Below are positions 1 through 7,925 of a stretch of 64,000 nt of DNA, piece after piece. The stretch's first letter is position 1. Each line of letters begins with the position of its first letter. The notes beneath the pieces are model-generated. The model did no database searches. It had not been told where the DNA came from and saw nothing but the letters and a program-made list of their open reading frames with translations. Source of the stretch: a virus; the IMG/VR virus record IMGVR_UViG_3300028025_003146, positions 1-64,000 of that record. The stretch is one strand, 5' to 3'. Both the position numbers and the translations under genes were made by a program.

Positions 1-1744
1 CAAGGGTATCTGAAATTACAGACAAGGTCTTAAGTCCTAGTGCATCTAGTTTGATAAGACCTATATCCGCAACCGTATCCATATCGTATGCAACGACAGG
101 AATTCTACCTGATACTAAATCACTTGCATCAGCTCTTGATTCAACAGGAGCATACTTTCTTAAATCATCTTTTGCAACTACAACACCTGCAGCGTGTACG
201 CCAACAGATCTAATTCTTCCACGCAGTCTATCTGCAAGCCATAGGACTTCAGGATACTTAGTTCTAAACTCTTTAGTGTTTGGTGAATCAACAAAGTCTT
301 CGAAGGTATCAATAGACTTCATTGCACGGTTAACATCTGAAAGAGGAACCATAAATACACGAGCAGCATCTCTTATTACACCCTTATCTTTAAAGTAAGT
401 GTATGTAGAAATAGATGCAACATGCTTAAACTTCTTCTTTAAATAATCTTTAACTTCTTTACGACGACGGTCTTCAAAGTCTGTATCAATATCTGGAAAA
501 TCATTACGCTCTGGGTTAATAAAACGGAAGAACAATAAATCATATTTAATTGGGTCTACATCTGTAATTCCTAGCGAATAACATACCAGCGAGCCAGCGG
601 CAGATCCACGACCTGGACCTACCCTAATATTATTTTCCTTTGCCCAGTTAATCATGTCTGCAACAACCAAGAAATAAGAAGCAAAAGACTTATCTTTAAT
701 TACAGATAACTCCTCATTAAGCCTATCAATGTAGACTTGAGACTCTGCCAGACCTAGCCTTTTAAGGCCTTCAGAGGCCATCTGAGCCAGTTTCTGGTCG
801 GCATCCGTCTTGGGTACGGGTAGAAGGTCTAAACCACTGTTAAAATCGTATTCTCCAATTTTCTCAGCAATTTCCATGGTATTATCATATATATCTGTAC
901 GAGTAATCCCAGCCTTATTGAAGTCAGATTCAATTTCAGACCTTGATTGAATAAATAAATTGTAGTCCTGAAAGGATATTCTACGGTCTGGATATAGGTA
1001 ATTTAATCTCTCATTAATATCTTTAATCTGTCTAGACATTTCAAAATCAGCATCCTTATCTATCTTGGGGGATGTTGATAATATAAGCATTGCTTCTTCT
1101 AAGACTCTATCTTCTTCTTTAGCAAAGTGAGCATCTCCTGTTGCCACCGCCTTAATTTTAAGTTCATCCGCCAATTCTAATAGGGCAGAGTTAATTGGCT
1201 CAGGGTTATGTGATTGAACCTCAACATAAAAGTCTGGGCCAAAGGTCTTCTTAAATCCTTCAAGTAGAGTTCTAGCCTCATCGAGACTGCCTCTATCGAT
1301 AGCCTTACTAATTAATCCATTAAGACATCCGCTCAAAACAATGATGCCTTCGCTATATTGATCTAATACTTCTCTGTCAATTCTTGGCTTATGATAAAAG
1401 CCTTCGTTCCAAGCAAGCTCTTGAAGAGCATTAATATTCTCTAATCCCTTTTTGTTCTTTGCCAGTAGGATAATGTGGTTGTATGCCTGAATAGATTTAT
1501 CTGTCTTTGAAGACTTATCGAATCTATCTGTTGGAGATATGTATGCTTCTACTCCAAGGATTGGCTTAATGCCTTCTTCTTTGCATGCAATTTGCATTTC
1601 ACGGTGTGAAGATAATGTTCCGTGATCTGTAATAGCTATTGCTGTTTGTCCCGCTGCTTTTGCCGCTTGAACAAGTTCGAGGGGAGAGTTAAGACCATCC
1701 ATTAATGAATAGTAGGAATGCACATGTAGATGTGTAAATTTCAT
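1..1744 (-). CDS. dnaE: DNA polymerase III alpha subunit (DnaE-type), 3' end cut by window edge
   Basis: Replicative DNA polymerase of the C family; it extends primers at the phage fork. The visible 581 residues start at the ATG at 1744. A PHP domain comes first, with the metal-ligand-type motifs HLHVH (residues 5-9), TDHG, GVEAY, YNHII and GDAHF. The palm domain follows, with GPGRGSAAGS and the catalytic aspartates of PDIDTDF (D418, D420). The third carboxylate is D567 in KLDALGL, just before the left window edge. The fingers and C-terminal domains lie outside. It is the last visible gene of the replication operon, 23 bases after the SSB gene. Because the PHP ligands look intact, 3'-5' proofreading within the same chain is possible, as known for mycobacterial DnaE1; that part is inference. 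Family assignment is firm. Confidence 0.95.
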   Translation of the reverse strand, partial: MKFTHLHVHSYYSLMDGLNSPLELVQAAKAAGQTAIAITDHGTLSSHREMQIACKEEGIKPILGVEAYISPTDRFDKSSKTDKSIQAYNHIILLAKNKKGLENINALQELAWNEGFYHKPRIDREVLDQYSEGIIVLSGCLNGLISKAIDRGSLDEARTLLEGFKKTFGPDFYVEVQSHNPEPINSALLELADELKIKAVATGDAHFAKEEDRVLEEAMLILSTSPKIDKDADFEMSRQIKDINERLNYLYPDRRISFQDYNLFIQSRSEIESDFNKAGITRTDIYDNTMEIAEKIGEYDFNSGLDLLPVPKTDADQKLAQMASEGLKRLGLAESQVYIDRLNEELSVIKDKSFASYFLVVADMINWAKENNIRVGPGRGSAAGSLVCYSLGITDVDPIKYDLLFFRFINPERNDFPDIDTDFEDRRRKEVKDYLKKKFKHVASISTYTYFKDKGVIRDAARVFMVPLSDVNRAMKSIDTFEDFVDSPNTKEFRTKYPEVLWLADRLRGRIRSVGVHAAGVVVAKDDLRKYAPVESRADASDLVSGRIPVVAYDMDTVADIGLIKLDALGLKTLSVISDTL

Positions 1745-1767
1745 TTAACTCTCCGCCTCTTAACCTA

Positions 1768-2433
1768 TTACCAGTCTACGCTACTTGAAGAAGTAGACTC
1801 TTCGCCATTTGCTTCACCAGCAAAAAATGCTTCTTGCTCTGTGTATGGCATGTCACGCACTGCTGTATCCTCAAGCTGATAAAGCTCAAGTGATGAGCCA
1901 TCAAATGGTGTTTCATCTTTTGCAAGTGGGATAATTGTGTAGCTTGTGTCTGTCTTTGTGCCAGTACGCTTAATGCGCCACATTAGGTTAGTAATGCTTC
2001 CCATTTCTCCAGCGTACTCAATTAGTGTCGGTGTGATTGTCTTTCCACTTGAACCCTGAGACAAGATTCCTACATAAGGATCTTCCTTGCCATCATCTAC
2101 AAGAACATTAATGTAAAGTCGTGAACGACCCTTCCATCCTGCCTTATAGTCCTTGCGGTGTTGTTCGCAACCGTAACACTTGCCTTGATCGTCCATTGTG
2201 CATAGGGCCTTGCGACGATAGTCTTTTGGATTTGTGTGTTCTACTGCAATAAATCCTAGACCTAGCTTTTCATCATATGTAGGTGAGTCTGGATCAAGTT
2301 CTTGAAGAAAACGGACTTTAACGCTTTCTGCATCTTCTAGCTTAACCCAACGAGCCTTAGTACCGTCTCCACCTGAAGACTGTGGCTTGTCCATTACTTT
2401 GTTAAGGTCTTTCAACCCTTTTACTATTCCCAT
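1768..2433 (-). CDS. Single-stranded DNA-binding protein, T4 gp32-like with zinc site
   Basis: The 221-residue protein probably coats single-stranded DNA at the fork. The sequence shows a zinc site made of H66, C78, C86 and C89. Its spacing closely parallels the H64/C77/C87/C90 site of T4 gp32. The C-terminus is a serine-rich acidic tail ending in VDW, as expected for a tail that recruits partner proteins. The basic N-terminus may serve for cooperativity, by analogy to gp32. The ATG at 2433 has a GAGGAAAC ribosome site. It lies between the primase and the DnaE polymerase genes, which supports the role. The call rests on motif pattern and context rather than overall similarity; it could be another zinc protein of replication. 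Confidence 0.72.
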   Translation of the reverse strand: MGIVKGLKDLNKVMDKPQSSGGDGTKARWVKLEDAESVKVRFLQELDPDSPTYDEKLGLGFIAVEHTNPKDYRRKALCTMDDQGKCYGCEQHRKDYKAGWKGRSRLYINVLVDDGKEDPYVGILSQGSSGKTITPTLIEYAGEMGSITNLMWRIKRTGTKTDTSYTIIPLAKDETPFDGSSLELYQLEDTAVRDMPYTEQEAFFAGEANGEESTSSSSVDW

Positions 2434-2485
2434 GTTTCCTCATTTCATATAGTTGATGGTGTATATCCATCTTTAGTTTGTTTTA

Positions 2486-3484
2486 TTATGGGGTCCAAGA
2501 TCGGTACTCTATGTCTGATACTGCATTTTTAATACAGGTTTTAATTTCTTCATCAGTCATGTCGCCAGCATCTTTTGCATCATGTGGATATATCTTACCA
2601 TATTCATGGGAAGCCCACAAGAGGTCTTTATTTTTTAATCTATTGGCTATGCTCAAGCCTAGCTCTCTGCCAGCCAAATCTGCGTCTGTCATTACAGTTA
2701 TTTTATTAAAATATCTATTTAAAAGTTTTTGCTGTTCTGTGGATAATATACCACCAAGGACGGCAACCACATTTGGAAACCCAGCTTGATGTATTCTAAT
2801 TGCATCAAAGTTGGATTCAACTACAATAACATTCTCACCAATTTTCTTTGCACGGTGAACGTTAAATAATGTTTTGCTCTTAGGCAGGTTGGTACTATTT
2901 TTAAATGACTTGCCCTCGATTGATCTTCCCACTAAACCTATTGGTGTTCCGTCTGGACTATGCACAGGAGTAATAACCATATTCATTGAAGTAGAGTATC
3001 CTAATCCAAAATGGTTCATAGAATCCTCATTAATACTTCTTGATTTAAGATAGTCTTTTGCGCTTTGGCTTGCTAGAAGATCTGTATGAAGTCTATCTAA
3101 AGTCTCTTGTGAAAACTCTTCGAAGTCTGGCTTCTCTTCAAACATATTTGCCATAATCTCATCAAAATTATTAAGAGCGGCTTGCTCTTGTGTTGCAATA
3201 AATCTAATTGCTTCAAAGTCATTCTTGTGTAGCACACGTCTAACTAACTCAGTTAATGTTCCAGACTCTCCACATGATGGATTAAAGCATAGCCATGCCC
3301 CTGAAGATTTGTTAATACAGCAACTTGCAGTGTGTCTATTGGAATGAAAAGGGCAGTAAAACATAACCTCATTGCCTGGTTCCGCAACTATATCTAAGCC
3401 TAAAGCTTTTATTACTGACTTGATATGGTTGGGCGCATATTGCGTGGAATCAATTTTCCTTGCGTTATACCCTCTGATAGCCAT
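2486..3484 (-). CDS. DNA primase, DnaG type (CHC2 zinc finger and TOPRIM)
   Basis: Makes RNA primers for lagging-strand synthesis. From the chosen start the protein has 332 residues. The CHC2 zinc-binding domain shows C44, H47, C66 and C71. The TOPRIM domain shows E223 in VVESNFDA and the pair D267/D269 in MTDADLAG. It is much shorter than bacterial DnaG (about 600 residues) and lacks an obvious helicase-binding C-terminal domain. The ATG at 3484 follows an AGGAAAG site. An upstream in-frame GTG at 3535 has no ribosome site and lies inside the preceding gene, so I prefer 3484. It sits directly after the helicase region in the operon. Confidence 0.93.
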   Translation of the reverse strand: MAIRGYNARKIDSTQYAPNHIKSVIKALGLDIVAEPGNEVMFYCPFHSNRHTASCCINKSSGAWLCFNPSCGESGTLTELVRRVLHKNDFEAIRFIATQEQAALNNFDEIMANMFEEKPDFEEFSQETLDRLHTDLLASQSAKDYLKSRSINEDSMNHFGLGYSTSMNMVITPVHSPDGTPIGLVGRSIEGKSFKNSTNLPKSKTLFNVHRAKKIGENVIVVESNFDAIRIHQAGFPNVVAVLGGILSTEQQKLLNRYFNKITVMTDADLAGRELGLSIANRLKNKDLLWASHEYGKIYPHDAKDAGDMTDEEIKTCIKNAVSDIEYRSWTP

Positions 3485-3711
3485 GCCTTCTTCTTTCCTA
3501 CGTATACTCCGTAGAGTGTCATTAAGAACACCCACGTTTGTCCGTCAAATTGTACTGAAAAGTTGGTGTCTATGTCAAGCACTCTTACATAGCCCTTGCT
3601 TCTCATGTCGTGGACAAGCATGCTTTCGTACTGGTATTTTAATCTAGGTATACCAGAATCGTCAGCAAACTCAACCCTTACTTGAAATCTTTTTATCTGT
3701 TTGTGGTTCAT
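3412..3711 (-). CDS. Small basic protein of unknown function in the replication operon
   Basis: A 99-residue product from the ATG at 3711 that I do not recognise. It is basic, with a predicted beta-rich middle (phrases such as FQVRVEF, YVRVLDID and FSVQFDGQTWVFL). It overlaps the helicase 3' end by about 40 bases and the primase 5' end by about 70. Such compressed overlap between two solid replication genes suggests that it is translated by coupling. The ribosome site is weak (AAAAAG). An upstream start at 3753 is possible but lies deep in the helicase gene. A role with the primosome is only a guess from position. Confidence 0.55.
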   Translation of the reverse strand: MNHKQIKRFQVRVEFADDSGIPRLKYQYESMLVHDMRSKGYVRVLDIDTNFSVQFDGQTWVFLMTLYGVYVGKKKAWLSEGITQGKLIPRNMRPTISSQ

Positions 3712-4939
3712 CTTTTTGGAATGGATTCTCGTAGATTTCCTTGACGATACCACGGTTGATATCCCAGTCTAGGTAGAAATTAAAATCATGACCGTGTCTA
3801 TTCTTACGAGAAACAATCTCAATCATATTAGTTTGTGGGTATCTGTGAACGGCTAAGGCCATATCAGCATCATACTCAATTGCCTTCGACCAAGCAACTT
3901 GGCTCATCATTGGCGGATTATCTTGATCAGAGATATCGTCTGCTGTTGCAGCAGTAATATCAATAATAGGAATGTTGTTAGACACCGCAAGCATCTTGAA
4001 CTCACGAGAAACGTTTCTATTTCTTTCTACTTCAGAGTTAGAACGCTTGTTATCATTAAATAGCTGATGGTAATCTAGAATAACTAAGTCTGGCTTATGT
4101 TGATCTATCTTGCCTTGAATAGTTGCAGGAGTAACTTCTGATGCACCTTCATTTGAGATAAGAACAAAACTATTCTTTCCCTCAAACTTCTTGTTTCCCC
4201 AACTGCGGAAATCATCAATGTTAATATCACCCTTTGACAAATCACTTGCACGGAATATACCAGAGCCAAGCATAGTAAAGATACGGTCACGCATATTCTC
4301 TGGAGACATTTCAAGAGATACGATCATTGGCTTAAAGCCTTGCTCCCACGCCTTACAAGCAAGATATGATGTAAACCAAGTCTTACCCTTTCCTGGCCAA
4401 CCGATTGCTACAATTAAATGTCCTGGAGCCATGCCTGTTGGATATGCTTTGTCAATCGCTTCAAATCCTGTAAGGATTCCTGGGGCTCCGCCCATTACAG
4501 ATGAACGCTCTTTAACTGCTTGATAATGTCGTGCAGCATTCTCAACATCAATAATATCTAAGTCTCTTACGTTATTTGTGTATCGGCTTAGTCCAGCAAG
4601 GTCACTCTGCATTTGTGCAAGAACTCTTGATGCTGCATCTTCTTTGAGAGCAGACCCTCCACGCATAATAATTGTCTTAAGCTTGTTAGAGATAAACTCA
4701 TTCTTTAATATGTCTAAGTAATACCCAGTCTCTGCTTTTGCCTCAACTGGCTCAAAGTCTTTATGTCGTTCCATAAGAACGCCTGCTTCAGGAACTGCTT
4801 TAAACTTATAGTAGTATGACTTTAGGCTTTCCCAGATATCTCTATGTGATGTAAAGAGATCGTCTACGTTATCCGCAAGTAGTGTGCTGATATCTTTATT
4901 CTTGCATACAGCAGAGATTAGTGTTGCTTCTGTATTCAC
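3671..4939 (-). CDS. Replicative DNA helicase, DnaB family
   Basis: Hexameric ATP-driven 5'-3' helicase that unwinds DNA ahead of the polymerase. The 422-residue protein has an N-terminal helical domain (about residues 1-110) and a RecA-like core. Walker A is GWPGKGKT at 180-187 and Walker B is DLVILDY at 284-290. The phrase PMIVSLEMSPENMRDRI matches the DnaB motif H1a region, and SRKNRHG near the C-terminus fits the arginine-finger strand. The start codon overlaps the stop of the upstream gene in an ATGA arrangement, so translation is probably coupled. The family call is firm. Confidence 0.95.
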   Translation of the reverse strand: MNTEATLISAVCKNKDISTLLADNVDDLFTSHRDIWESLKSYYYKFKAVPEAGVLMERHKDFEPVEAKAETGYYLDILKNEFISNKLKTIIMRGGSALKEDAASRVLAQMQSDLAGLSRYTNNVRDLDIIDVENAARHYQAVKERSSVMGGAPGILTGFEAIDKAYPTGMAPGHLIVAIGWPGKGKTWFTSYLACKAWEQGFKPMIVSLEMSPENMRDRIFTMLGSGIFRASDLSKGDINIDDFRSWGNKKFEGKNSFVLISNEGASEVTPATIQGKIDQHKPDLVILDYHQLFNDNKRSNSEVERNRNVSREFKMLAVSNNIPIIDITAATADDISDQDNPPMMSQVAWSKAIEYDADMALAVHRYPQTNMIEIVSRKNRHGHDFNFYLDWDINRGIVKEIYENPFQKDEPQTDKKISSKG

Positions 4940-5253
4940 TCTTCGCCCTCCACCATCTTCTTAGTCTCATTCAGTAGAATGCTACGGTTAAACTTATCTT
5001 TCTTAATTTCTTTATTTAAAGCGTCTATCCTATCAAAATTGTTATAGAAAAAATTTAATGGGTGTCCCTGCTTGTTGGTAGAGAAGTAGTATATCAAAAG
5101 TTCCTGAGCACGTTGAAATCCAACGCTTTCAATTACATCATTCATAGCCCACTTTTCTCTAAACTTATTTACAGTAAGGGACTTGTTATACTTCTCTTTG
5201 TAAAGTGAAAGGTACAATCCAATTAGGACGTACGGCTCTTTTTCATTTGCCAC
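4936..5253 (-). CDS. Unknown 105-residue protein, possible helicase loader
   Basis: Not recognised by family. The protein is mostly helical and rich in lysine and aromatic residues (for example KFREKWAMNDVIESVGF and LNFFYNNFDRID). It starts at a GTG at 5253 and its stop overlaps the helicase start by four bases. Phage helicase loaders are often small helical proteins encoded immediately before the helicase. Loader function is therefore a reasonable inference from position and size, but no diagnostic motif is visible. Confidence 0.65.
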   Translation of the reverse strand: MANEKEPYVLIGLYLSLYKEKYNKSLTVNKFREKWAMNDVIESVGFQRAQELLIYYFSTNKQGHPLNFFYNNFDRIDALNKEIKKDKFNRSILLNETKKMVEGEE

Positions 5254-5446
5254 TCTTGAGCTCTTCTTCTACCTCACGAGTCTTTTGAATAAGCTTATCT
5301 TCGACAAACTTATAAACTCTTTCTGTTGCTGCATCAACACTTTCTCCAGAACGGAGATCGTCTTCAACGCCAACACCTATTTTAATGCTTTCGTAGTTAC
5401 CCAAATTGCGTGTGAACGACAGGTCCACCTTAACTCTCGTTGTCAC
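5243..5446 (-). CDS. Small conserved-looking protein, unknown function
   Basis: A 67-residue acidic product starting at a GTG with an AAGGAG site five bases upstream. Its GTGA start overlaps the stop of the preceding zinc-finger gene, and its end overlaps the next gene by 11 bases. The N-terminal half looks like beta-strands (RVKVDLSFTRNLG, SIKIGVGVED); the C-terminal half is a charged helix rich in E and K. No catalytic motif is seen. Confidence 0.6.
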   Translation of the reverse strand: MTTRVKVDLSFTRNLGNYESIKIGVGVEDDLRSGESVDAATERVYKFVEDKLIQKTREVEEELKSGK

Positions 5447-5553
5447 TTGTGCTCCTTATTTGTATGGTTAGATAATGTCATATGGGCAAAATCTGATCTG
5501 ACTTCTAATTCTTTATTACAAACTGGGCAAATTACAATTCTGCTACTTGCCAT
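5443..5553 (-). CDS. 36-residue C2H2-type zinc-finger microprotein
   Basis: A very small open frame on the minus strand that most gene callers would miss. It reads MASSRIVICPVC, then a 15-residue spacer, then a SNHTNKEHK tail. The CPVC pair and the final H-x4-H make a classical C-x2-C ... H-x4-H finger. The start ATG at 5553 overlaps the upstream TAA (TAATG). The stop TGA overlaps the GTG start of the next gene, so it fits the chain of overlapping genes exactly. Probably a DNA- or RNA-binding regulator or a structural zinc knob; the target is unknown. Confidence 0.7.
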   Translation of the reverse strand: MASSRIVICPVCNKELEVRSDFAHMTLSNHTNKEHK

Positions 5554-6035
5554 TATTCCGCCTTCCATACTGGTATAAATCCGCTATCTGTCTTAGTATA
5601 CAATATAATGTTGTGTTTGAGAAGACCTATAAGCTCTGTTCTTGAAGGAACATTTCCAGAGTGTCCTGAATCTAATATAAACTCATGCAGATCTAATATA
5701 TCTTTTTCACAAAACATATACTTAGACCAATGCTTGTTATCTGGATCTCCTATAGGGTATATTTTTTGAGGGGCTTTAATTTTCCCGTCTAAAATATAAT
5801 CATGCAGGGTAACAGTATGTTTATTTAATAATGCCGAAACATCTTTCATGCCGTAAGCCTTACCCATATTCTTATCGACCTGTGAGTATGAGTACATAAC
5901 TCTTTTTTTATCTGGATAGCACCAAGCGACTAATTCATCCTTTGATCTGGACGACCTAATAACTTTATGTATTTTATCGTTTAAGAAGAAATACCGTAGT
6001 TTTTTAAGGTTGCTGTTTCTTTTTTTTCTAGCCAT
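5553..6035 (-). CDS. Probable helix-turn-helix DNA-binding protein
   Basis: 160 residues with a very basic N-terminus (MARKKRNSNLKKLR). A central segment, about residues 65-110, reads like a MerR/excisionase-type helix-turn-helix followed by a wing (VSALLNKHTVTLHDYILDGK, then WSKYMFCEKDILDLHEFI). It lies in the replication operon between two small zinc proteins and overlaps the upstream gene by about 55 bases. A regulator or replication accessory factor is likely. The domain call is by eye and moderate. Confidence 0.6.
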   Translation of the reverse strand: MARKKRNSNLKKLRYFFLNDKIHKVIRSSRSKDELVAWCYPDKKRVMYSYSQVDKNMGKAYGMKDVSALLNKHTVTLHDYILDGKIKAPQKIYPIGDPDNKHWSKYMFCEKDILDLHEFILDSGHSGNVPSRTELIGLLKHNIILYTKTDSGFIPVWKAE

Positions 6036-6166
6036 CTTCCGAAAGCACTCGTCTCTTTATTGCACATCCAGCGTTTGCCGCACATGATACAAAATAACTC
6101 TACATGTAGCTTTTGAGAAAATACTCTATCTACAAAAACCCTGCCTCTGCATTTTCCACACCACAT
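5981..6166 (-). CDS. Small zinc-ribbon protein
   Basis: 61 residues with two CxxC knuckles, CGKC near residue 3 and CIMC near residue 26, as in a zinc ribbon. A basic and aromatic tail follows. The ATG at 6166 overlaps the stop of the metallophosphoesterase gene (TAATG). Its end overlaps the next gene by about 55 bases in another frame. It probably binds nucleic acid or a replication partner; no specific family is recognised. Confidence 0.65.
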   Translation of the reverse strand: MWCGKCRGRVFVDRVFSQKLHVELFCIMCGKRWMCNKETSAFGRWLEKKETATLKNYGISS

Positions 6167-6966
6167 TATAAGGTAAATACCTTTCCATCAACAACGCATG
6201 AATAGTCTGGTGATACGTGGATCATTTGAATGTGAGGATAATCATTTACAATATGAGCAACAGCAAATCCCTTTTGCCAATCGTGGTGCTGGCTGTACTT
6301 CATTCCATCACTCTTCTCATCACACATGTGACCAATTTCATATCCACGAAGTGTTTCTCCTTCGCCACCATTTCTAAGTTCATATGTTACCATATGTGAG
6401 GCAATTCTGTGTGAGTGTCCACGTATAAGTGAAACCTGTAGGTCTTCCATATCCTTTCTTACTGCTCCGCCTGCTGCAATTGAAAGTCCATGGTGTACGT
6501 GAATATCTCCAAAGCGACGCTTAGGCAATTCGTTGTAATAAATATATTCATATCCCAATGAATCTAGGCTCCACATAGATTCTGGAGTTACCTCAGAAAT
6601 ATACTCTGGAAGTTTTGCATCTACATAATTAAATACTCGGATGTCGTGATTGCCTAGAGCTGAAAACAATTGTGCATCAGGAAGCATTTCTCTTGTCTTA
6701 GCATAAAAGTCTCGTGCACCCTTTGCTTCATGGCGCATCATTGGAACAATTAGATCCTTGCTATCATTCTTATGATAGTTTAAAAACTCTGCAGACTTGC
6801 CTTCTGTATACTTGCTATAACATGCCTGATCATCTGTATCGCCGAGGTAGTCAACAACGTCTGGCTTAAACCACTTCATAACCTTAAACCAAAGGGCGAT
6901 CATCTTATCATCTTGATACGGGAACTGCTGGTCGGATGATAACATCCACTTTAAATCGTTGCTCAT
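6166..6966 (-). CDS. Calcineurin-like metallophosphoesterase
   Basis: Two-metal phosphoesterase, possibly acting on nucleic acids or nucleotides. The 266-residue protein has the motif series of the family: SSDQQF near residue 11 (first aspartate D12), YLGDTDD (D43), GNHD (105-108), HVHHG (156-160) and GHSHR (183-187). It is the first gene of the replication operon, directly behind the promoter and leader hairpin. Phages often carry such enzymes near replication genes as nucleases or phosphatases; the substrate cannot be read from sequence. The family call is strong. Confidence 0.88.
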   Translation of the reverse strand: MSNDLKWMLSSDQQFPYQDDKMIALWFKVMKWFKPDVVDYLGDTDDQACYSKYTEGKSAEFLNYHKNDSKDLIVPMMRHEAKGARDFYAKTREMLPDAQLFSALGNHDIRVFNYVDAKLPEYISEVTPESMWSLDSLGYEYIYYNELPKRRFGDIHVHHGLSIAAGGAVRKDMEDLQVSLIRGHSHRIASHMVTYELRNGGEGETLRGYEIGHMCDEKSDGMKYSQHHDWQKGFAVAHIVNDYPHIQMIHVSPDYSCVVDGKVFTL

Positions 6967-6983
6967 TTTCTACCTTAATATGT

Positions 6984-7008
6984 AAAAAAGTCACGGGTAC
7001 GTGACTTT
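6984..7008 (-). terminator. Hairpin with T-tract in the leader of the replication operon
   Basis: On the minus strand a 9-bp perfect stem (AAAGTCACG / CGTGACTTT, 6987-6995 with 7000-7008) encloses the loop TACC. It is followed by T residues, so it looks like a rho-independent terminator. It begins only a few bases after the expected start of transcription of the promoter at 7021-7048 and ends 18 bases before the first gene. It may end read-through from the tail genes, act as an attenuator, or protect the 5' end of the mRNA. Confidence 0.65.
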
Positions 7009-7010
7009 GA

Positions 7011-7048
7011 TGTTACAGTAATTGTAACATATTTGTGGGACTTGTCAA
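7011..7048 (-). promoter_or_regulatory. Consensus promoter with overlapping palindrome, replication operon
   Basis: On the minus strand TTGACA (7043-7048), a 16-base spacer and TACAAT (7021-7026) form a near-consensus vegetative promoter; the expected start is near 7014. The perfect inverted repeat TGTTAC-N7-GTAACA (7011-7029) covers the -10 box and start site, as an operator would. The promoter faces the metallophosphoesterase and the rest of the replication genes. Confidence 0.75.
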
Positions 7049-7051
7049 GGG

Positions 7052-7498
7052 CTAAATTATATCCTTCATGCATATAGCTATGACATCTACGGACACATTT
7101 CTTGTTCCCGTTCCAGTCATGCTGCAAAAGATCTTTGGTGCTCCTGTTTTTACGTCTGATATGGCAACGTTAACGTTGTCATTGTCTCCTATTGCATTTG
7201 TTATTCCAGTGGTAACAAACACTTTTCCTGCATTTAAATCTTCTGGAGTGAATTTACCATTAAAATTAAAAGTATGCGTTTGCGCTGCTGCAGCTGCTTT
7301 AACATTTTGAAAAGTATATCTATAAGTAAATATTACTGGAACCTGAAGAGTTGTTCCTGCGCCAGCTCCTGCATTAGATAAAGATAAGGCGTTGGACTGA
7401 TATATATTATTTATATTTTGTACTAGCTTATTGAGCTTTGTGGGATCCAAAGGCTCGCCGTCATTAAAGGTAACGGGTATAAACTCATTTGTTGCCAT
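7052..7498 (-). CDS. Probable minor structural protein at the end of the tail operon
   Basis: 148 residues. The N-terminus (FIPVTFNDGEPLDPTKLNKLVQNINNIY, in part) resembles the start of phage tail fibre or appendage proteins. A glycine/alanine linker and a beta-rich C-terminal domain follow. It is the last gene of the long structural transcription unit, and its stop lies right beside the replication promoter. A virion component is likely from composition and context; its role is unknown. Confidence 0.6.
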   Translation of the reverse strand: MATNEFIPVTFNDGEPLDPTKLNKLVQNINNIYQSNALSLSNAGAGAGTTLQVPVIFTYRYTFQNVKAAAAAQTHTFNFNGKFTPEDLNAGKVFVTTGITNAIGDNDNVNVAISDVKTGAPKIFCSMTGTGTRNVSVDVIAICMKDII

Positions 7499-7509
7499 AT
7501 TTTATCTCC

Positions 7510-7683
7510 CTATAAAGGTAAAGAATTTTCGTATTCTTCTACCGCTTTTTCTTTTTCTTGCTTTTCTTCTGTCATTTTTGTAATTTCTGCACGAAGGATA
7601 GCAATCTGAGTCTCATAATTTGAGACAATTTCGCCTATTCTTTGTTGCAAAGCTGTAACTACCAGCTCAATCTTCTCTGCCAT
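7510..7683 (-). CDS. 57-residue coiled-coil protein
   Basis: Short open frame from the ATG at 7683 (site AGGAATAA) to a TAG at 7510-7512. The product is almost entirely a charged helix (for example QQRIGEIVSNYETQIAILRA then EEKQEKEKAVEEYE), with heptad-like spacing of hydrophobic residues. It lies between a similar 72-residue coiled-coil gene and the last structural gene. Small helical proteins here may be virion or fibre accessory factors; the function is unknown. Confidence 0.7.
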   Translation of the reverse strand: MAEKIELVVTALQQRIGEIVSNYETQIAILRAEITKMTEEKQEKEKAVEEYENSLPL

Positions 7684-7690
7684 TTTATTC

Positions 7691-7909
7691 CTATTCGACT
7701 AGTGAGGACTTCTCTGCATTTAGAGCATCCCTTTTTGCATTCAAGGTGCTAAGGTTGTTGTTTATTCTTTCTAGACCTTCTGGGTCTACGGTTGATCCCG
7801 CCTCGTATTGAATTACTTCTAATTCTAATCCGTAAATTGAAAAGTCTAAGCTCTTAATATGTTGATCAATAATAATTGTTTTTTCTTCTTTTGTGAGTGT
7901 GGTTGCCAT
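7691..7909 (-). CDS. 72-residue coiled-coil protein
   Basis: Helical protein with a basic/acidic N-terminus and a C-terminal helix (LERINNNLSTLNAKRDALNA) that fits a coiled coil. The ATG at 7909 has a strong AAGGAGG site, and an extended -10 promoter sits just upstream. It is related in style, though not visibly in sequence, to the neighbouring 57- and 94-residue proteins. No enzyme motif is present. Confidence 0.65.
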   Translation of the reverse strand: MATTLTKEEKTIIIDQHIKSLDFSIYGLELEVIQYEAGSTVDPEGLERINNNLSTLNAKRDALNAEKSSLVE

Positions 7910-7925
7910 AATTCCTCCTTTTCTT

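Noticed and set aside
2478-2789. Plus-strand open frame opposite the primase gene
   Set aside because: Shadow of the primase, which has firm motifs; no ribosome site.
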